DNA from: Gigaspora margarita
Taxonomy: Eukaryota > Glomeromycota > Glomeromycetes > Diversisporales > Gigasporaceae
DNA: 64,000 nucleotides
Direction: 5' to 3'
Assembly (NCBI GenBank): GCA_009809945.1
Contig: WTPW01000302.1
Location: 23,676-87,675, forward strand
In this document: positions 23,641 through 35,008 of the stretch, one piece after another
How positions within the stretch are numbered: position 1 is the first letter of the stretch
Layout of the letters: every line of letters begins with the position of its first letter
Notes under the pieces: generated by a model
Database searches by the model: none
Told to the model about the DNA's origin: nothing
What the model saw: only the letters and a program-made list of their open reading frames with translations
Program-made: the position numbers and the translations under genes

Positions 23641-24764
23641 TACTTTTTTAAATTTTTTTACTTTTTTTTTGTTTTTGTTTTAAAAAACTTCTAATTTTGT
23701 TTATAAAATAGGTTTTTGCAATTTAATAAAAGTTTTTTTTTGTAAAATTTTGCATATAATTTAGCGTTTAAATTTAAATTATAAAATAGTTTTAATATTA
23801 ATCTTTAATAATTTAAAATAATAATCAAATTAGCTATTTTGATTATTATTTACAAAAATTTGATTGGTTATGTTCAATGATTTTCTAAACTAGTCAGATA
23901 GTAATTAGATAGCTGATATTGTAGGAAATATAATTGTCATATATCTTGCACATATCTGGTACCCGATGTGTATAGGATATATGGGTTATGGACTAGAAAA
24001 CCTGTCTTTGAAAAGGGTTTCTATTTTGAGAAAATGGCAATTATAGTTTGTGCTACTTAAATTTTACCCTGATTTTTTTGTTATTTTAGATATTAATTAC
24101 TGAATAAACAATATCATATGATTATAAAACACTAATTAACCAATTTAATTTAATTGAGTCATAAATCTTTAGTTATAAATCTATTTTTAGAACACAATCA
24201 TTAAAAAATTGGTTTATAGTAAAGTTAAACTTTAATTTGAATCAAAAATCTCAAAATTGATAAAAAGTGTCAAAGATGGGTTTTCTAGTTTATGATCTAT
24301 ATATTATCAGGTACCTGATATGTGTAGAATATGTGTACAATAGATGTATAGCATGTATACTATATGAATACTGTATATGTTTGATATGTGTCTATTATCC
24401 TACATCAACTCTACACATATAGGAACTGATACAATATATTATAAAATATCTGAATGTTATTATTGGGACAGATGTATAAAGATATTTGAAATTATGTACA
24501 CTCTTGTGAGACATATCAAAAACAAAGTAAAAGTAAAAAAAAAGAACCTTTCCACCCTATTCAAGTAAAAAAAGCCTTTGAATAAGTTGAAAAGATTTAG
24601 TTGGACCTTTTTTAATAACTACTCAAAACAAATATTTTATTATATTGCTACTAATTACTTTAACCAATAGCCAGAAGCTAATGCTGTACTAGATATTTTT
24701 TTTATATTACAAGAGCAACCATGTCTAGATTTTTATTAAATTTTTAATAAAAGTATAATACATA
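23640..24764. other. Anonymous AT-rich stretch
   Basis: It contains a second CAGGTACCTGATATGTG/TATACTATATGAA-type repeat block (23935-24440) and a short AT-biased frame near 24377-24568. I recognise no gene here. Confidence 0.4.
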
Positions 24765-24952
24765 TATATATTGTTGACCTATAGAAGTTGCTATAAAACA
24801 CAAAATTGATCATAACTCTTGATCCACTAATCCAAATTGAATAAAATAACTACCACTAATAAATATAATTATTTATTACATAATTGCTGATCCAGATAAG
24901 TTCAGCAGAATTTCTGTATTTAAAATTGGGGGCAAAATTCCTATAATATTAA
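24765..24952. repeat. Copy of a dispersed repeat (internally deleted)
   Basis: TTGACCTATAGAAGTTGCTA to CCAAATTGAATAAAAT matches 33480-33560. The copy then jumps to ACTAATAAATATAATTATTT, which matches 33945-33965, so about 380 bp are missing relative to the 33475-34320 copy. The following TGATCCAGATAAGTTCAGCA is the complement of sequence at 27715-27735. Confidence 0.6.
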
Positions 24953-25675
24953 CTATAAGCTGAAATTTGAGCGGAGTCAAATGGAAATTAATTTTTTTAT
25001 TAAGTTAATGATATATGTCGATTAATTGAAAGTTGTAGAGCTCGTCGAGATGCATCCAACAGTAGTTAGATCATCCAAATTGGCCTAGTGGATGATGAGT
25101 TATTATTAAAAAATGATTGGCTAATTATGTAAAATCTCTATATAAACAAATAATATTTACATAAAGAATTTACATAGTCGGCCAATCATTTTTTAATAAT
25201 ATCTCACCATCCACCAGGCCAAGTTGGATGATCTAACCGGGTCTTTATTATTTCACCAAAAATCATTTCACAGACACCCCATTTAACTAACAAATTATTC
25301 ACTGACAAGTTCATTTTACTAACATTTCATTTTACCGAAGCTCATTTCACTGACAAGTTTTGTTCTATAAAGCACTCTAACTTTAACCCTAATTTTACCC
25401 TGACCCTACCCTAACCCTAATGACAATGACCAGAATTATTTTGTCAGTAAAATGAGCTTTGGTGGAATGAACTGTTGGTAAAATGAACTTGTCAGTGAAT
25501 AATTTGTCAGTGAAATGAGATGTCTGAGAAGTGATTGTCAGTGAAATGATTGCTACCTGATCTAACTACCACCAGATGCGTCTTAACAAGCTCTACAACT
25601 TTCAATTAATTGACATATATTGTTAACTTACTAAGAAAATTACTTTTCATTTGACTCTGCTCAGATTTTAGCATA
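24953..25675. mobile_element. Foldback element, split by a nested MITE
   Basis: The ends TATAAGCTGAAATTTGAGC and, complemented, TATGCTAAAATCTGAGC lead into arms of nearly 290 bp. They contain GTTGTAGAGCTCGTCGAGATG and CATCCAAATTGGCCTAGTGG, and meet near 25150. The arms are also found singly at 38790-39115 and 57890-58210. The MITE at 25238-25557 separates the right arm. Confidence 0.8.
25238..25557. mobile_element. Foldback MITE with 8-9 bp duplication
   Basis: TGATCTAAC lies on both sides (25229-25237 and 25558-25566). The tips are CGGGTCTTTATTATTTCACC and, complemented, GGTAGCAATCATTTCAC. The arms repeat CATTTCACTGACAAG and complement. The centre carries CTTTAACCCTAAT and ACCCTAACCCTAATG, telomere-like. 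It belongs to the same family as 16674-17202. The 8-9 bp duplication suggests a hAT-like mechanism. Confidence 0.8.
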
Positions 25676-25692
25676 TAATAAAAATTTATATA

Positions 25693-27378
25693 CAGTAGCC
25701 TACAATATTATTATGGAAACTTTTTGGGCAGCCATTGATTAAAATCGGGTATGTAAACACTGCATGAAATTCAGGTCACGTGACTGGCCAATCTCACAGT
25801 AAAACATATTAAAATTTTTTACAGTTTCATTGCATCACGCAGAATTTATGCAAAAAACTTAAAAATTTGATTTTTTTATTTGTACGAAAATTAAAATTTT
25901 ATATTATTTTTTTTTAAATTATTTTATTAAAAAAAAATTACATTCTAATATTTTATGGGTCTGGCTTCAGCTTTTATACAAGCTTGAACCCAATTGGGAA
26001 CACTGCCGACCAGATTATGCCAAAGTTCAGGTGGTGTTTTATACCACAATTTTTTAACAAGATCGTCTAGCTCTGCAAGATTACCTGGCCTTCCCTTATG
26101 ATATACAGAACACTTTATCTTATTTCACAGGTTTTCAATTGGGTTAAGACCCAGGCTTTGTGCTGGCCAATTAATCACACAAATCTGATGTTTTTTCAAG
26201 TATTGTAGAGCCACCTTATCAATATAAGGTCTTGCATTATCTTGGACAAAGATTGGGCAACCTCAATAATTGTTTGCTGGAAATTTTTTTATAGTAGGAA
26301 TGGCATACTTCCAGAGGATTTCAAGGTGTGACCTACTATTGGCATTAGATTTTAAAGGAATAAGGGGCCCAACCCTGAACCAGAAGAAGCAGCCCCAATA
26401 CATGTGACCAGAACTACAGCCTACTCTACTACCGACACAATCGATTGCCCATTTTTTAGTTGGTTTGTACTACACATGGCCAGAGGAACCCAAAAAAAGA
26501 TGTACATAGGTCTCATCTGACTACAACACATGCTTGAAGTACCAGACAGACCAATCCTAATGTTCAAGTGCTTAACCATACCTTTTTACTATATTCTCAG
26601 CTGAGACAAGAGGCTTTGCGAAAGTGACACATGAAGGCAAGTTCACACTATGCAAAGAACAATGCATAGTGCTCTTAGAAATTTTATTTTCATTTTGGCA
26701 ATTGTGTAGGTTTGTTATTTGCTGAAGGTTGAGACATTGGTTACCTTCTGTTACTAAATTTTTAAGTTTTCAAGATCCAAAAGGACTAGAATTTTTGGGC
26801 GACTGGTCCTTTTTTGTTTTTTTTGCACTTCTATGCTAAGCTTACTGTACTCCTTTATGACATTTGACACAGAACTTTTACCACAATTAGCTGCAGCTAC
26901 AATTGTATAAAGTGAATCATCTCTTTGGTGACTATAAATTATAGCTCCCTGTTGGTATTCCGTTAAATCTTACTTTACGCCCATTTTTCATGACAAAAAA
27001 ATTAAGATACACATTTGTTTATTTTTGTGCCAATTGGTCATATGGAAATACTTTTTTTATACCATGTAATGTGACCTGGGTATCACACTACATTTGAGTG
27101 TAATTTGAGACGATTTGAACAAAAATTTGATTTTTTATTGATTTTTTTTAAAAAAAAAAATCAAGAAATTCAGAAAATCGATTTTTGTACAAATCAAAAA
27201 TGGTACTTTGTACTTTTTTGCCTAACTTCTGCATAGTATATTGAAACCGTATGAAATTTGAATATGTTTTACTATAAGATTAGCCAGTTACGTGATCTGA
27301 ATTTTGTGCAGCATTTACTTACCCGATTTTAATCGATAGCTATCCAAAAAGTGTCCATAATAATATGGTAGGCCACTA
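25693..27378 (-). mobile_element. Tc1/mariner-family transposon, decayed (1.69 kb)
   Basis: TA dinucleotides flank it (25691-25692 and 27379-27380). Terminal inverted repeats of about 200 bp start CAGTAGCCTACAATATTATT on the left and, complemented, TAGTGGCCTACCATATTATT on the right. They contain the shared inner block GATTAAAATCGGGTA-GTAAA. The first C of one tip has become T. The transposase remnant lies on minus at 25945-26991. The TIR interior is clearly related to that of 43236-44874, but the outermost 12 bp differ, so they are sister families. Confidence 0.9.
25945..26991 (-). pseudogene. Tc1/mariner transposase pseudogene
   Basis: It would catalyse cut-and-paste transposition through an N-terminal helix-turn-helix DNA-binding part and a DDE/DDD catalytic core. 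It begins MKNGRKVRFNG at 26991 and shifts frame soon after (DDSLYTIVAAANCGKSSVSN, the HTH region). The first catalytic block appears as a VL-SDETYVHLF-like stretch in which Trp is a stop. The second block IFVQDNARPYID is present (Asp codon at 26239-26241), followed by INWPAQSLGLNPIENL with the third acidic residue. There are at least two frameshifts, and stops stand where Trp or Gln codons are expected. It is inactive. Confidence 0.85.
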
Positions 27379-27411
27379 TAGTACATATCTCAAAATTTAC
27401 TATTGTTCCAT

Positions 27412-27711
27412 TATAGGGATGGCTAAAGCCATATACCCATGTAATTTTTTGAAAATTTAGTTAAAATTAGCGTTAGAGCCTGTTTAGCATTAGGGTCGGG
27501 TTAGGGTTAGGACAGATATATATAAAATTGCCTTTTCAGCATTTTTTATTAATGGCCCAAGACAGGTTTAAACTGCCATTTTTATATTCTTGTATTTTTT
27601 TGTTTTTTGTCTTCTTCGAGCTAACCATGTAAACAAAATTGCACAACTCCAGTTGGTTGATTTATACAAAAATGTCACATGGGTACATGACTTTAGATGA
27701 CCCCCAATATA
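27412..27711. mobile_element. MITE with ACCCATGT inverted arms (about 300 bp)
   Basis: The left end TATAGGGATGGCTAAAGCC leads to ATATACCCATGTAA. The right end, complemented, reads TATTGGGGGTCATCTAAAG then TCATGTACCCATGTGA. The arms match with about 80% identity over 35 bp. The centre has GTTAGGGTTAGG and CATTAGGGTCGGG, telomere-like. The target duplication is not clear. Confidence 0.6.
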
Positions 27712-27990
27712 GTAATTCTGCTGATCTTATCTGGATCATCAATTAAATTAAACAAATATCCTCATATACTTTTAATTGTAGCCTCTTTTGTAATTGCAAA
27801 TTGCCTTAAATCTTTTTGGTTAAGTTTTATTAAAAAAATATCTTTCAACTTAGATATATCACAGTAACAAGTAAGGTTACACAAAGTGTTCACTGTCTAA
27901 GGTCCCTACTATCTTTAAAGAAGTGGATATAGAATAACAAATTGGTAGTAACTGTGGGATACTTTCTCCATTCTCACACTGTATTTTGAG
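27712..27990. repeat. Copy of a dispersed repeat (partial)
   Basis: ATCCTCATATACTTTTAATT, GCCTCTTTTGTAATTGCAAA, AGATATATCACAGTAACA and GTTCACTGTCTAAGGTC appear in this order, as at 34123-34320 and, inverted, at 63520-63715. The frame on minus at 27877-28131 is not conserved between copies, so I do not regard it as a gene. Confidence 0.65.
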
Positions 27991-28029
27991 AACCTGAAAA
28001 TTAGATTTTGACTTCATAGAACGTTTGCT

Positions 28030-28400
28030 ACTAAGAAAAGTCAATTGATTTTGCTCCGTTTGAGCTAAAATTTTAAATATATACCCTTTGTAAGAGTTCA
28101 CATCCTTTCTACTAAGCTTATCATAGGACAAAAATGCTATTCCGAACCAGAAAACTTTGTTACAGCATTTTCTCTCTCTGAAGATTTGAAAAGAAAAAAT
28201 GATTGCAACTAAATAAAGTCAATCAATTTAGATCCATTTGATCAAAATTTTGAGGATATATTCTTTGGAAGATTCTGCATCTTTTCTACTAAGCTTATTA
28301 TAAGACAAAAGGCCCACTGAAATTTGCAAATCGTGGTGATAGCATTTTTTCTCCTTAAAGATCTGCAAAGATAAGTTTTTTTATAATTATGTTACAGAAC
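28030..28400. repeat. Direct repeat, two copies of about 185 bp
   Basis: AAAGTCAATTGATTTTGCTC ... CTTTCTACTAAGCTTATCAT (28040-28125) is repeated as AAAGTCAATCAATTTAGATC ... CTTTTCTACTAAGCTTATTA (28217-28310). Both copies end in a CTCTGAAGAT or CTTAAAGAT block. A third partial copy starts near 28393. No function is apparent. Confidence 0.55.
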
Positions 28401-28559
28401 AAAATCAATCATTGCGAGACAACCTGTGGATGAAATTTTGTAATTTATGCACTGTTAGGATTAGAAGAATATCAGAAACATTCTTTTATTAAGTTACAAT
28501 GCATATTGATTTAATGAAATTTTGTGATATTAATAGATATTAAAAATAACTTACTGGAA

Positions 28560-29760
28560 ATCACCAAAAGTGACAAAAAATCAATGGAAGTATGAAGAAA
28601 CGTACTATATAAATCAAACCACAAATCAAAGACAAACCCAAAGATACAACAAGAAAAAAATGATACTTAATAGAAACCTAAAAGTAAGAGAACTAGAAGA
28701 TGAATATACAAGATTATATACAATACTTACTGATGAACAAGCTTGGAAAGTCCAAGAAATTGTTGATTAAAACCTTTGGAAATCAAACTTTTGATAACAG
28801 ACAAATTCCTAAAATGTTAAAAATTTTTAAGAAAATATTGATTGAAGTCAAAACAGATTGTAAACCAAATGATTAAAAAGAAAATATTGTATACTTACTC
28901 TTCTATATTTAGTTAACTACAGCCCCAGAAAAGAAATCTCTTCTTCAATAACATCAACTACAAAGCTTGCCAACCAGAATCATACTATGAAGCTATAGTG
29001 AAATTCTTGATGCTTACTATATTTTAGAAGATCCAAAGAAAATGAAATTGATCTTGAGGCTATAATTGATGAATATTTAAACATTTTAGATACTTGTTAT
29101 CAGAATCAAAATCTGTTAAAGCTGATGCTAAAGAAGATAATCTTGGAACACCTGAACAACATTTAGAGAATATGGATAATAGTTTGAATGGATAAACAAA
29201 TCAAACCCAGAGAATTTTGTAATCAAAATGGAAAAACTCTTGATGAAGCTATTGAAAATTAGAATAGAAAAGTTAATTAGTTTAAGAGAACAATTAAAGA
29301 TGATCAAGAGGAAATAATGAACACATACCCAATTAAATCTATAGAACCTCAATCTGCTAATATATATTATATTATTGATAGTTGTTATCAAAATGAAATT
29401 ATTTTTAAGAAAAAAGAACATGAAGCACTTACATATCACCAAAAGTCTGATAAAGTCGATAAACCAAATGATGATGAACAATTTAGATAGTATTCTACAC
29501 AATATCCTGCTAGTAACTTCTCTAAAAAATTATTAGAATATTTTCAAGAAATATCTAATATCTATACACTATATACACTATTCAATCTACCCCAATACTT
29601 GATAAAAACTCAAACATTTGATCCTATAGGATTCTATAAGCAAAATAGAAAAATATTCCTCACCCCAAGTCCGATTTTGATAAAATAATCATTATTTAGC
29701 ACATTTTAGTATGCTGAACCAGAATCTTCAAGAAATTATATATAGTTGCTTAGTACAAAA
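28560..29760 (+). pseudogene. Retroelement-like coding remnant, part 1
   Basis: Plus-strand frames include a 66-aa stretch at 28570-28770 (TYYINQTTNQRQTQRYNKKK, then RELEDEYTRLYTILTDEQAW). After stops it continues with KEISSSITSTTKLANQ and LYSEILDAYYILEDPKKM near 28930-29050. It is Lys/Asn/Gln-rich, with stops where Gln or Trp codons would fit. I know no domain in it; it resembles proteins that recur with retroelements in Rhizophagus (recollection, not checked). It is cut off by the palindrome cluster and probably continues at 31490. Confidence 0.45.
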
Positions 29761-29762
29761 AT

Positions 29763-31478
29763 ATTTTCTTATAAGGTAAGTATGGGTATTGTGGTGGAGT
29801 TAAGAGAAATTTGGCATAACCTGGATATATTGGTCCAAATTGGATGATTTTGGTACCATTTGATTCGTCTCGATTAGACGAATCGAATGGTACCAAAATC
29901 GTTCAATTCGGATCATAGGATCACAAATTATTTACAATTGTAGGTTACATGAAATTGGAAGGGTATTGTAGTAGATAAGGGTATTGTGGTGAATTCAAAA
30001 TATGTTGTAACCTATCAGCCCAATCTAAACGATTTTTATATCATTCGAATCATTGAGATGATTTGAATGGCACAAAAATCGTTTGACTTCAACAAGATAT
30101 TGACATTAGAATAGTGTCTGAATATAACATATTAGTTTTTGATTTAAACATTCGAACACCAATATTTTATGACCCAATGATTGAAAGCAAATGATTTTTG
30201 TACCATTCGAATCATCTCGATGAGACAATTCAAATAGTATAAAAATCATTTAGTTTGGTCTGATGGGTCATGAGTTATAGCAGATCTGCCACAATGCCCA
30301 TATCTGCTACAATACCTATAATTACTTTATATTTTGATAAAAACTTTTAACATATAAGGTGGATATAGATATTATGGCGCACTACTGATATCTTATGATC
30401 TACTAATCAGAATTCTATAATTTTGGTACCAATTGATTCATCTCAGTGGGATGAATCAATTGGTGCCAAAATCGTAGAATTCTGACTGGTGAATCACGAG
30501 ATATTACCATTAAAGCGATATTTAAAGTAGATATGGGTATTATGGTGATAGAAGTATTGTAGTGTACAGCAATATCTTGTGAACCATCAATCAGAATCGT
30601 GTAATTTTGGCACCATTTGACTCATCTCATCGAGATGACTCGAATGGTACCAAAATTATGTAATTTTGATTAATACTTCTCAAAATATCATAATTTAACC
30701 AAAATAAGCTGTGCAAAACAAATTTTAAAATTAACATAAAATAATGAATAACTCTTAGTAAACAGTCTGTTTTTGATACTTTTACCACCAAAATATCTGC
30801 CTTGAAGAGGTGATTCCAACAAGCCCAAACTCGCTAAAATCCAATTACAGGATCATGGGATTGTTAAAGTTTTATTATTGTTTTGATAAAAATATATAAG
30901 TTTAACTAATCAAATTTTCATCAAAAACAATACAAAAACCTTAGTAATCCCATGATCCTGTGATTGGATTTTAGCAAGCTTGGCTTGTTGGAATTGTCTC
31001 TTAAAGGCAGACATTTTAGTGATAAAATTATTGAAAATGGACTGTTCTACCAAGAGTTATTCATTATTTTATGTTAATTTTAAAATTGGCTTTGTGCAGC
31101 TTATTTTGGTTTAATTGTGATATATTGAGAATATCAAGCAAAATCACATGATTGTGGTACCATTTGATTCGTCTCAATAAGACAAATTGAATAGTATCAA
31201 AATCATTCAATTCTGATCAATAGATCTCAATTGATCATGAAAAATTGTATGTGCGCCATAATTGGTACCTGTATTATAATTTATTATTTTACTTTGTATT
31301 TTTTAATTAATGATATCTTATGATCTAGTGATTAGAATTGAATAATTTTGGTACTATTCGATTCGCCTTGATGTGACGAATCCAATAGTACCAAAATCAT
31401 TCAATTCTGATCGATACATTATGTATTATAGGCTAAAATACTTAACTGCGCTATAATACCCATATCCATCTTATATAC
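29763..31478. mobile_element. Composite foldback element with seven palindromes
   Basis: The outer inverted ends are ATAAGGTAAGTATGGGTATT on the left and, complemented, ATAAGATGGATATGGGTATT on the right. Inside are at least seven palindromes at about 29839-29908, 30024-30086, 30189-30254, 30387-30506, 30571-30690, 31147-31212 and 31311-31428. Each folds around GGTACCATTYGATTCRTCTC and its complement. The ATGGGTATTRTGG motif recurs between them in both orientations. A larger foldback (30660-31145, centre about 30905) lies in the middle and shares AACAAGCCCAAACTCGC with 18790-19425. No frame is present. It separates two stretches of decayed coding DNA. Confidence 0.75.
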
Positions 31479-31489
31479 ATGATCTTTAA

Positions 31490-32040
31490 AAACAACAACA
31501 AACCAGTACTGATCCTAAACCAATAGGATTATTCCATCCATACTGATCATTTCATACTAATATTTTATTCATATTCTTGACCTTGCCCAATCCCAATTTA
31601 TGAATTGTCTAATAGGATATCAACCAACTACCTGTTACCAAGCTCAAAGAACTTATATCTGAACATTCTAAGAGATTGGCACAGAATCAGATCATAATAC
31701 TAAAACATGGAGATTCAACCCATGATGACCTATAGTCATTTGTCAATATAACACCAACAATGAAAGAACTCAAGTCCCAAGGCCCCATACAAAAAAAATC
31801 TTCCAACACTATCTTATTTTACTTATCTGGGTCAAACTCAGGACTAACAGAGCAAAGACTTAAAAAAAACCCAAGACAAGCTCTACCAAAGTGAAATACT
31901 CCAATCTTGATCATATTCATTCAAAAATATTTACGGCGAGATATTTATCATGGAAATACTCTGTTGGATAGAAAATTATGAAAATATATTACTGATCTAG
32001 GTTTACCAAAACCGCTTGATAAAAAGGAACAAGAAGGATA
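31490..32040 (+). pseudogene. Retroelement-like coding remnant, part 2
   Basis: The composition changes here to C-rich, mildly coding-like DNA on plus, with many stops. No domain is recognisable. It lies between two inserted elements and on the same strand as 28560-29760 and 32380-33470, so I infer one former unit. Confidence is low. Confidence 0.3.
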
Positions 32041-32042
32041 TA

Positions 32043-32359
32043 CTGTATAGTGCCGAAAATAAGCTACCTCCAAAAGAAGCTACCCCCCAGATTTTCAGAA
32101 GAATTTTTAAAGAAATCGTTAACAGTCGCTACATATAAAACTTTTTATTTTACTAAGTAAATATCAAAAGTGTGATTAAGTAAAGTTGTTCAGAACAATG
32201 AAATACACCTACAGTAAAAAATTAATAGCATATGGACAACATTTTATTAGTACGTTTTGCAATTTTTCAAAAAATTTAACAATTCGAAAATAAGCTACCC
32301 CCACATTTTTTTGTTAACTTTTTGGACAAAAAGGGTAGCTTATTTTCGGTAAAATACGG
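32043..32359. mobile_element. TA-flanked MITE, GAAAATAAGCTACC family (317 bp)
   Basis: TA flanks both ends (32041-32042 and 32360-32361). The tips are CTGTATAGTGCCGAAAATAA and, complemented, CCGTATTTTACCGAAAATAA, followed by GCTACC on both sides. Two relatives lie at 39439-40362 and 40374-40914. TA target sites and this tip style fit the Tc1/mariner (pogo-like) superfamily; no transposase is present. Confidence 0.8.
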
Positions 32360-32379
32360 TATCTATGGAATTTTACCTT

Positions 32380-33470
32380 ATATTATAGCAAAAGCTCTTT
32401 AAAAAATAACCATATACTCCAAGCACCAGAATTAGATCTAAACCCACAAAACAGAGACAATAAAAAATGACTACTTGTACTGATAAAGACTCAACTATAA
32501 GAAAGATCCATGAAATGCACAATCAATAACTATGAGAATATCAATGACAAAATCTAAAGAATGAACTGTACTAATAAAAACCCTTGTGGGAATATAAAGT
32601 AAAACCACCCAAAACTATAAATACTAAAACAGTACTTACCTTCACAAAAAGACACTGACAATGAAATCACATTCCCAAGAACCTTTAGATAGCAATATAA
32701 CAAGAAAATGTTAACACTGAAGAACGTTAAAGCTGAAATGAATATACAACAAAGACTACTAAATTAATGAAGGTACCAACACCAACTACTATGACAAAAA
32801 AGACCTCAAACTTCAAGAACAACTATATTGATGCACTATATATATTAAGAAAAAAATTTAACATAAGAGTTAATTGGAAAATTTTTTAATTTAAACTATA
32901 CATATTATACATGATCTTCTAGTGTAATATAATGACTATTATATTACTATAATCATTATTTAGAGCATTTTTTTTCTTTTTTCTTTTATTTATTTTTATT
33001 TTTATTTTTTTCCTTTTCTTTAATTTTAGCAACTTCAAAAATAACAACTATAATAGAACTTATCTTGCAAGAATTTACAAAAACAGAACCAGTCAATATT
33101 ATTATAGAATTCCCTTCTTATCATAGGCAAGATAGAACTAAAAAGAAAGTTCAACAAATCTATCAAGCTATGAGAAACACTGCAAAACAAAAATGAAGTA
33201 AAATAATTCTTATTAGAACTGTAGTCTACACTTACTATTTAGGAGAACTTTTGAAAACTAAACATAAAACTCTAGCCCAACAAACAGTTTTAGCAAACCT
33301 CTTAACAAATATTATAAAATGGCTTCTATACGAACTTACAAAAGATTTTCACTATATGGTATAGAAACCATTTACAGAACCAAGTTCTTAACATTGTTCA
33401 ATATCAAAAGGCTAAAGGTATCAGATCTTATCTTTCTTTGTTAAATTTTCATAGAATTCGAAAATAAGTC
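32380..33470 (+). pseudogene. Retroelement-like coding remnant, part 3
   Basis: From about 33030 plus-strand frames read TTIIELILQEFTKTEP, RTKKKVQQIYQAMRN, VVYTYYLGELLKTKHKT and, after a frameshift, GIETIYRTKFLTLFNIKRL. The stretch before it (32380-32830) is more decayed. A poly-T/TTTTA run lies at 32965-33010. The protein looks helical and basic. I recall similar repeat proteins in Rhizophagus but cannot name a function. Confidence 0.45.
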
Positions 33471-33474
33471 TAAA

Positions 33475-34320
33475 AGAATATTGACCTATAGAAATTGCTA
33501 TAAAACACAAAATTGATTATAACTCTTGATCCACTAATCTGAATTGAATGAAATGACCACCATTTGAATCAGTTCATCGAGATGGTTCTAACAAGCTATA
33601 TATCATCAAATTCGACTACTGTGTGATGAGATCAGAACCAATTAACAATTAATATAGGATTTGCAATCTGATTGGCTAAGGACCTTCTGTGTGAAAGTCT
33701 TTACATGTTATTTCTAAAACATATCATATTTATAGCATATTTATTATTTATTTTATTTATTATACATATATTATTTATTTCATATATTACATTTCTATTA
33801 TTTATACTATATATTTTATTAGTAGTAGATATAGCATATATTACATATATAGTAGATATAGTCTGTTATATTTGTGAAAAAACAAAAAGTATAAAGCAGC
33901 TGATGTGGACCCCAAGTTCAACATTGAGTCTTCATACTCTTTTACTAATAAATATAATTATTTATTACTTAGATTAAACAATTTCTAGTATGACTACTTA
34001 AATTAGATACCAAAAGTATATGTGTGGCTAGTTGTACCTTCATCCCTGTGTAATTTCCAATAAGTAAACTGAATAAACACTATCCCCCAAGACGGGTACT
34101 TCGAAAAAAAAAACAATTTCTAGTATCCTCATATACTTTTAATTATAGCCTTTTTCGTAATTGCAAATTGTCTTAAATCTTCTTTGTTAAGTTTTATTAA
34201 AAAAATGCCTTTCAATTTAGATATATCACAGTAACAGATGAGGTTACACTAAGTGTTCACTGTCTAAGGTCACTCTAATTACCTACTATCTTTAAGGAAG
34301 TAGATATAGAATAACAATAT
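33475..34320. repeat. Dispersed repeat, longest copy
   Basis: From ATTGACCTATAGAAATTGCT to the GTAGATATAGAATAACAAT block. Parts match 24765-24952, 27712-27990 and, inverted, 63520-64000. The middle (33690-33880) is an AT-rich tract of TATTTATTATACATATA type, which gives a spurious 101-aa frame. It is interrupted by a short retro-insert at 33992-34110. Confidence 0.7.
33992..34110 (+). mobile_element. Short 5'-truncated retro-insert (119 bp)
   Basis: A 16-bp duplication AAACAATTTCTAGTAT lies at 33976-33991 and 34111-34126, and the insert ends in an A run. Its TTAGATACCAAAAGTATATG, GTGTGGCTAGTTGTAC and GGGTACTTCG blocks are the 3' tail of the element at 5629-6395. The sister copy near 63705-63730 lacks the insert and shows the empty site, so insertion is directly supported. 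Confidence 0.85.
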
Positions 34321-34351
34321 ATATAGTAAATTCAATAATTTTAATTAATAT

Positions 34352-34747
34352 TTGACTCTGACTATTTTATCTGTAGCCCAATTTGGCTATGAACTGGATG
34401 AATGTACTACATAGTCTTATTTTCCAAGTTTTAATCTTGAACTATCTGTTCCATACAACCAAATTAGCCATAGTGCATTTATGGAATCAATGCTAAAGTT
34501 CATGACAGATCTTTACTAGGTTTCATAACTTCAGTTATCCAAATCATAGATCCTAACAAGCAAGTTAAGCTTCAAAGGGTTTGTTATACCAATTACCAAT
34601 TAAGTCCATCCATTAATGTTCTGGGTCCCTGGTTCCCATGGTATTTCAGTTCCCTAATAAAAATTGATATTCACCACCAACAAGATTTGAACTGGTAGCC
34701 TTCTAATTTGGAACTTTGAAGTATAACTTCTATGCTATTAGACCCAA
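34352..34747 (-). mobile_element. Diverged tRNA-derived SINE, 3' truncated
   Basis: This is the third copy of the 20290/57199 family on minus. TTTATCTGTAGCCCAA, TTTCCAAGTTTTAATCT, GGGTTTGTTATACCAATTAC and the tRNA-like head (B-box region AGATTTGAACTGG, A-box region TTCTATGCTATTAGACC) are all present with more substitutions. The poly(A) end and a target duplication are not recognisable. It is older than the other two. Confidence 0.75.
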
Positions 34748-35008
34748 GATTATTGCTATACTAGATACTGGTATAAAAAATTAGCAAAATTGTAGACACT
34801 GAGTACTTAAGATAATACTTTTGAACAATAAAAAGAGTTTTGTTAGTGAAGTTGTAAGAATATTGTATAAAAAGTTTTAATAAAACACATATTCTTCTCA
34901 CTCTACTATCTACAAACAAATAAATAATTAAAAGATTAAATAGAAAAACAAATAAATAATTGAAAGATTAAATAGAACCCTTTGCAACTCATTTGCAAAA
35001 ATTACAGA

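Noticed and set aside
29128..29502. 124-aa open frame on minus
   Set aside because: It is the antisense of Asn/Lys-rich coding debris on plus; its Phe/Ile/Leu composition is what that antisense predicts.
29839..31428. Regularly recurring palindromes that look like a CRISPR array
   Set aside because: The spacing is irregular (about 100-250 bp), the intervening sequences are related to each other, no Cas-like gene is near, and the context is eukaryotic.
33672..33977. 101-aa open frame on plus
   Set aside because: It runs through a TATTTATT-rich tract, is almost only Ile/Leu/Phe/Tyr/Ser, and is not conserved as a protein in the inverse copy at 63.7 kb.
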